From Candidatus Defluviilinea gracilis (GTDB lineage: Bacteria > Chloroflexota > Anaerolineae > Anaerolineales > Villigracilaceae): 64,000 nucleotides of DNA. The notes beneath the pieces were generated by a model. The model searched no databases, was not told the DNA's origin, and was given only the letters and a program-made list of their open reading frames with translations. This document shows positions 60,923-64,000 of the stretch, piece after piece; position 1 is the stretch's first letter; each line of letters starts with the position of its first letter. Both the position numbers and the translations under genes were made by a program. The stretch is from positions 552,811 to 616,810 of the forward strand of contig JADJWS010000003.1 of the NCBI GenBank assembly GCA_016716235.1. Direction: 5' to 3'.

Positions 60923-62011
60923 ATGAAGCGCTATTGGAAGGTCGCCGTTCTTGCCAACATCAAGGATGATTCACAGCCCAAGCCGGAGGGCGTCCCACCG
61001 GATGCCTTCTCAGATTTCGACCACATAGAAACTATTGATTCGCTTCGTGCCGCCATTGAAACTGACGGCCACAAAACGGTCTTCATCCAAGCCGACAGGG
61101 ACTTGCCCTTCGCGTTGCGCGATCACCAACCGGATATCTGCTTCAACATCGCCGAAGGACTCGGCGGCGACGCGCGCGAGGCGCAAGTGCCAGCCCTGCT
61201 TGAAATGATGAGCATCCCCTATACCGGCTCGCGCGTGCTGACCAACGGCATCTCGCTCGATAAAACCCTGACAAAACGCATCTGGCGCGACCGGCGGTTG
61301 CCCGTCGCGCCGTTTCAAGAGTTCATCGTCGGCGACGAACCACTTCGACCCGAATTAAAATATCCGCTCTTCGTCAAACCGGCGCGCGAAGGCACCGGCA
61401 TGGGCGTGGACACAAAAGCCATCGTCACCAAAGAAAAGGAATTACGCGAGCGGGCGCAATATATCATCAACACCTATCAGCAACCTGCGCTGGTGGAGGT
61501 CTTTCTACCTGGGCGTGAATTCACCGTCGGCATCCTGGGGCGCGCCGATGCGAAACTCTACTCGCGCAACCCTGAGTGGTATGAAAAAGACGGCTTCCAC
61601 CGTTTCCCCATCCTCGAATTGGATATGACGCGTTCCGTTACCCCGAACGTGTACAGCAATGCCTCCAAGTCGAAAGAAGTAGGTGAAGAAGGCGCTCCCG
61701 GTTATTTCTGCCCGGCGGTGGTGGAACCCGAATTGGAAAAGAAACTCCGCTATTTCGCCTTGCGCGCGCATCAACTGCTCGGCGCGTTGGATATATCGCG
61801 TACCGATATCCGCCTCGATGATGAGGGCAACCCGCGCCTGCTCGAGATCAACACCCTGCCCGGGCTCACGCCTGATTACAGCGATTTGTGCTTGCAAGCC
61901 AAAGCAGAAGGCATTCGCTATGAGGATCTCATCCTCGATATTTTGTACCTCGGCGCGTCGCGCTGGGGCATGGTTTCTCCGCGCGAAGTTCCTACAGTAA
62001 CGAAGAGTTAA
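60923..62011 (+). CDS. D-alanine-D-alanine-ligase-like ATP-grasp protein
   Basis: Protein of 362 residues. RDHQPDICFNIAEGLGGDAR and LEMMSIPYTGSRVLTNGISL are the N-terminal Ddl-like motifs. The ATP-grasp loop is PLFVKPAREGTGMGVDTK; the metal and substrate site is RLLEINTLPGLTPDYSDLC. AAAAGGAG lies before ATG 60923. It may be a true Ddl or one of the Ddl-like ligases with other substrates. The divergent MreB-like gene upstream suggests a shared cell-wall role. Confidence 0.85.
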   Translation: MKRYWKVAVLANIKDDSQPKPEGVPPDAFSDFDHIETIDSLRAAIETDGHKTVFIQADRDLPFALRDHQPDICFNIAEGLGGDAREAQVPALLEMMSIPYTGSRVLTNGISLDKTLTKRIWRDRRLPVAPFQEFIVGDEPLRPELKYPLFVKPAREGTGMGVDTKAIVTKEKELRERAQYIINTYQQPALVEVFLPGREFTVGILGRADAKLYSRNPEWYEKDGFHRFPILELDMTRSVTPNVYSNASKSKEVGEEGAPGYFCPAVVEPELEKKLRYFALRAHQLLGALDISRTDIRLDDEGNPRLLEINTLPGLTPDYSDLCLQAKAEGIRYEDLILDILYLGASRWGMVSPREVPTVTKS

Positions 62012-62019
62012 TATTAAAT

Positions 62020-62095
62020 TGGGACGCAGATAAACGTTGATTTACCCTGAAAAGAAAAATCTGCGTTTTCTGCGTTCATCAGCGTCCAAGTAAAA
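62020..62095. repeat. Dispersed intergenic palindrome, copy 3
   Basis: GGGACGCAGATAAACGTTGATT is mirrored by TCTGCGTTCATCAGCGTCC with an A-rich centre. It belongs with the copies at 56785 and 59650 and occupies the gap between the ligase gene and the response regulator. Confidence 0.55.
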
Positions 62096-62168
62096 TTTGT
62101 TTGTCAAACCCACACAAATTCCACATAATTCCACCAACATACGTGAACTCTGCAACGCGGCAACTTGG

Positions 62169-62174
62169 TATACT
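62169..62174 (+). promoter_or_regulatory. TATACT box 6 nt before the response regulator start
   Basis: TATACT at 62169-62174, spacer GACCGT, then ATG 62181. There is no Shine-Dalgarno sequence. The spacing fits a leaderless transcript, like the box before the 50248 gene. Confidence 0.55.
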
Positions 62175-62180
62175 GACCGT

Positions 62181-62864
62181 ATGTCAAAAACCATCCTCGT
62201 TGTAGACGATGAAAAGCGGTTGGTCTCGCTGGTAGAGAGTTACCTCAAGCAAGAAGGCTATCGCGTTGCCACCGCGCACAACGGAAAAGAAGCGCTGACC
62301 GCCGCGCGCCGCGACAAGCCCGATCTCATCGTGCTTGATGTGATGATGCCCGAAATGGACGGTTACGAGTTCATGCGCAAACACCGCGCCGAGAGCAATA
62401 CGCCGATCATCCTGCTCACCGCCCGGGTGGACGATGAAGAAAAAGTTGTCGGCCTCGAAGTCGGCGCGGACGATTACATGACCAAGCCATTTCGTCCGCG
62501 CGAATTGGTGGCACGCGTCCGCGCTGTGTTACGCCGCGCGGGAGAAAAAGAACCTTCTGCCAAAGTGTTGAAGGCGGCAGATATCGTCTTGGACCGAGAC
62601 ACGCGCACGGTTAAAGTAGGGGAAGAGTTCGTTGACCTCACTCCTTCTGAATTCGACATCCTCACCGCGCTGATGGCATCGCCCGGACGTGTCTATTCAC
62701 GGCTCGACCTGCTGGACATCATCCAGGGAGTCCGTTACGAAGGCTACGAGCGCACTATTGATACGCATATCAAAAACCTGCGCGGCAAAATAGAAAACGA
62801 TCCGCGCGCGCCGCAATATGTCGAAACCGTGTACGGTGTTGGCTATCGATTCAAAAGAGAATAA
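62181..62864 (+). CDS. OmpR/PhoB-family response regulator
   Basis: Protein of 227 residues from ATG 62181. The receiver domain (3-115) has ILVVDDEKRL, phospho-acceptor Asp in LIVLDVMMPEMDG, TARVDDEEKV and the Lys in DYMTKPF. The winged-helix domain (130-227) has FVDLTPSEFDILTALMASPG and RTIDTHIKNLRGKIE. The histidine kinase gene begins 5 nt after its stop. Confidence 0.95.
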   Translation: MSKTILVVDDEKRLVSLVESYLKQEGYRVATAHNGKEALTAARRDKPDLIVLDVMMPEMDGYEFMRKHRAESNTPIILLTARVDDEEKVVGLEVGADDYMTKPFRPRELVARVRAVLRRAGEKEPSAKVLKAADIVLDRDTRTVKVGEEFVDLTPSEFDILTALMASPGRVYSRLDLLDIIQGVRYEGYERTIDTHIKNLRGKIENDPRAPQYVETVYGVGYRFKRE

Positions 62865-62869
62865 GTGTT

Positions 62870-64000
62870 ATGCGCTCCATCTCCTCGAAATTAATTCTGG
62901 CATTCCTCAGCATCGGCATCCTCAGCATCGTCATCATCGCCGTTACAGCCACATGGAACACGCGCGCCGAGTTCATCCGCTTTCTCAACGATCAATCACA
63001 AACGGACACGATCAGCGAGCTTTCGAACTATCACCTTGAGAACGGTTCATGGGACGGGTTGCAAATAGATTATTTTTCAAATCAACCCAAACCGGGCTAC
63101 GGACCCGGCCCGAATCACGCACATGCAAAATCCTTTGCGTTGGCAGATGCAAACGGCGTAGTGATCCTCTCGAACGGAAAATACAGACCCGGCGATACAC
63201 TTTCACCCTCTGACCTTTCGGCGGGAACCCGGCTGACCGAAAACGGAACTGTGATCGGTATCTTCGTCCCAATGAGCACACCGTATCAAGGTCAACCGCG
63301 CGAACTCGAATTCATCGAACGGATCAATACCACGCTATTTTACGGCGCGCTCATCGGTGCAGTCTTTGCGTTAGGATTGGGCATTTTCCTCTCGCGCACG
63401 ATCACGCGTCCCATCCGCGAACTGACCCAAGCCACACACGCGGTTTCGGAGGGCGATCTTTCGCAACAGGTCACGGTCCGTTCCCACGATGAACTGGGTG
63501 AACTTGCCAAAGCCTTCAACAAAATGAGCGCGGAACTGTTGCGCTCGGTCAACGCCCGCAAACAAATGACCGCCGACATCGCGCACGAACTCCGCACGCC
63601 ATTGAGTTTGATCTTGGGGCACGCGGAAGCAGTGCACGACGGCGTGTTACCTCCAACAAAAGAAAACTTCGAGATCATCCGCGAAGAAGCCGCGCGACTT
63701 GAACACCTCGTCAACGATCTGCGGACATTGTCTCTTGCCGACGCGGGCGAATTGACCATCAATCTGCAGATCATTGAGCCAGACCGATTGATTCAAGAAG
63801 TGGCATCGCTTTATCAATTCGAAACACAAAAGAAAAATATCTCGCTTGAACTGGATATTGCTTCGCCTCTTCCCACCGTTGAGGTTGATCCCGCGCGGAT
63901 AACGCAAGTCCTCACCAATATTCTGGATAATGCCCTGCGCCACACGCCCGAAGGCGGGAGCATCGTCCTTTCTGCGAATCAAGCAGGCGATCATGTTGAC
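62870..64000 (+). CDS. Membrane sensor histidine kinase (partial, cut by window end)
   Basis: The first 377 residues are present. Helix 1 is at about 8-30 (LILAFLSIGILSIVIIAVTA) and an extracytoplasmic sensor of about 120 residues follows. Helix 2 is at 155-178, then a HAMP domain (ITRPIRELTQATHAV). The phospho-acceptor His is in TADIAHELRTPLSLILGHAE. The HATPase N box, LTNILDNALRHTP, is visible; the G boxes lie past the edge. It is the partner of the response regulator upstream. Confidence 0.95.
   Translation, partial: MRSISSKLILAFLSIGILSIVIIAVTATWNTRAEFIRFLNDQSQTDTISELSNYHLENGSWDGLQIDYFSNQPKPGYGPGPNHAHAKSFALADANGVVILSNGKYRPGDTLSPSDLSAGTRLTENGTVIGIFVPMSTPYQGQPRELEFIERINTTLFYGALIGAVFALGLGIFLSRTITRPIRELTQATHAVSEGDLSQQVTVRSHDELGELAKAFNKMSAELLRSVNARKQMTADIAHELRTPLSLILGHAEAVHDGVLPPTKENFEIIREEAARLEHLVNDLRTLSLADAGELTINLQIIEPDRLIQEVASLYQFETQKKNISLELDIASPLPTVEVDPARITQVLTNILDNALRHTPEGGSIVLSANQAGDHVD

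Overview
The window looks like a chromosomal piece of a Chloroflexota bacterium, probably class Anaerolineae. This is an inference from the gene repertoire: an Flp/Tad pilus locus, Rex, paired TIGR03960-type radical SAM and DUF2344 genes, PrsW, Pro/Thr-rich lipoproteins, and several start codons placed only 6-7 nt after a TATAAT-like box. There are no rRNA genes. One tRNA-Arg(CCG) is present.

Layout. 1-1.8 kb: folate genes (SDR end, folB, folK, and folE on the opposite strand). 1.85-11.2 kb: a minus-strand block running response regulator, histidine kinase, Flp pilin, cpaB, cpaE, cpaF, tadB, tadC, comF, hpf. 11.4-15.7 kb: three overlapping multi-spanning membrane glycosyltransferase-like genes. 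15.8-18.4 kb: GNAT, lipid kinase, EamA permease. 18.7-48.9 kb: an integrated element (below). 49.4-64 kb: a lipoprotein, radical SAM/DUF2344 genes, two broken small genes, prsW, tRNA-Arg, an SH3 lipoprotein, rex, a truncated Nudix gene, a poor-quality G/C homopolymer stretch, an MreB-like gene, a D-Ala-D-Ala-ligase-like gene and an OmpR-type two-component pair cut by the window end.

The main find is a roughly 30.2 kb element inserted in yjbQ. The 5' part of yjbQ lies at 18603-18730 and the 3' part at 48897-49196; joined at a shared GTGAA they give an intact 140-codon gene. A large serine recombinase sits at the left junction. The element-side arms form a near-perfect inverted repeat, as expected of a serine-integrase attP. 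The element carries its own complete yjbQ near the right junction.

Inside the element is one giant Rhs/YD-repeat protein followed by seven further partial Rhs-core copies. Each copy has a different C-terminal effector domain and is followed within a few bases by its own lipoprotein gene. A ninth, truncated copy ends the array. Recognisable effectors act on cell envelopes: a lytic-transglycosylase/lysozyme-like domain, two HExxH metalloprotease-like domains, a 3D/double-psi-barrel-like domain and a NodB polysaccharide deacetylase. All eight partner proteins have a lipobox, and most look like beta-propellers. In all eight complete copies the Rhs core is followed by two hydrophobic segments, the second ending in a lipobox-like Cys. 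I infer a surface-acting effector/immunity arsenal in which orphan tips could recombine onto the single full-length Rhs scaffold.

Data quality matters here. At least nine apparent single-base frameshifts occur, including in ordinary housekeeping genes, and 58.5-58.95 kb is almost certainly not genuine sequence. Frameshifts in the array may therefore be errors rather than decay.
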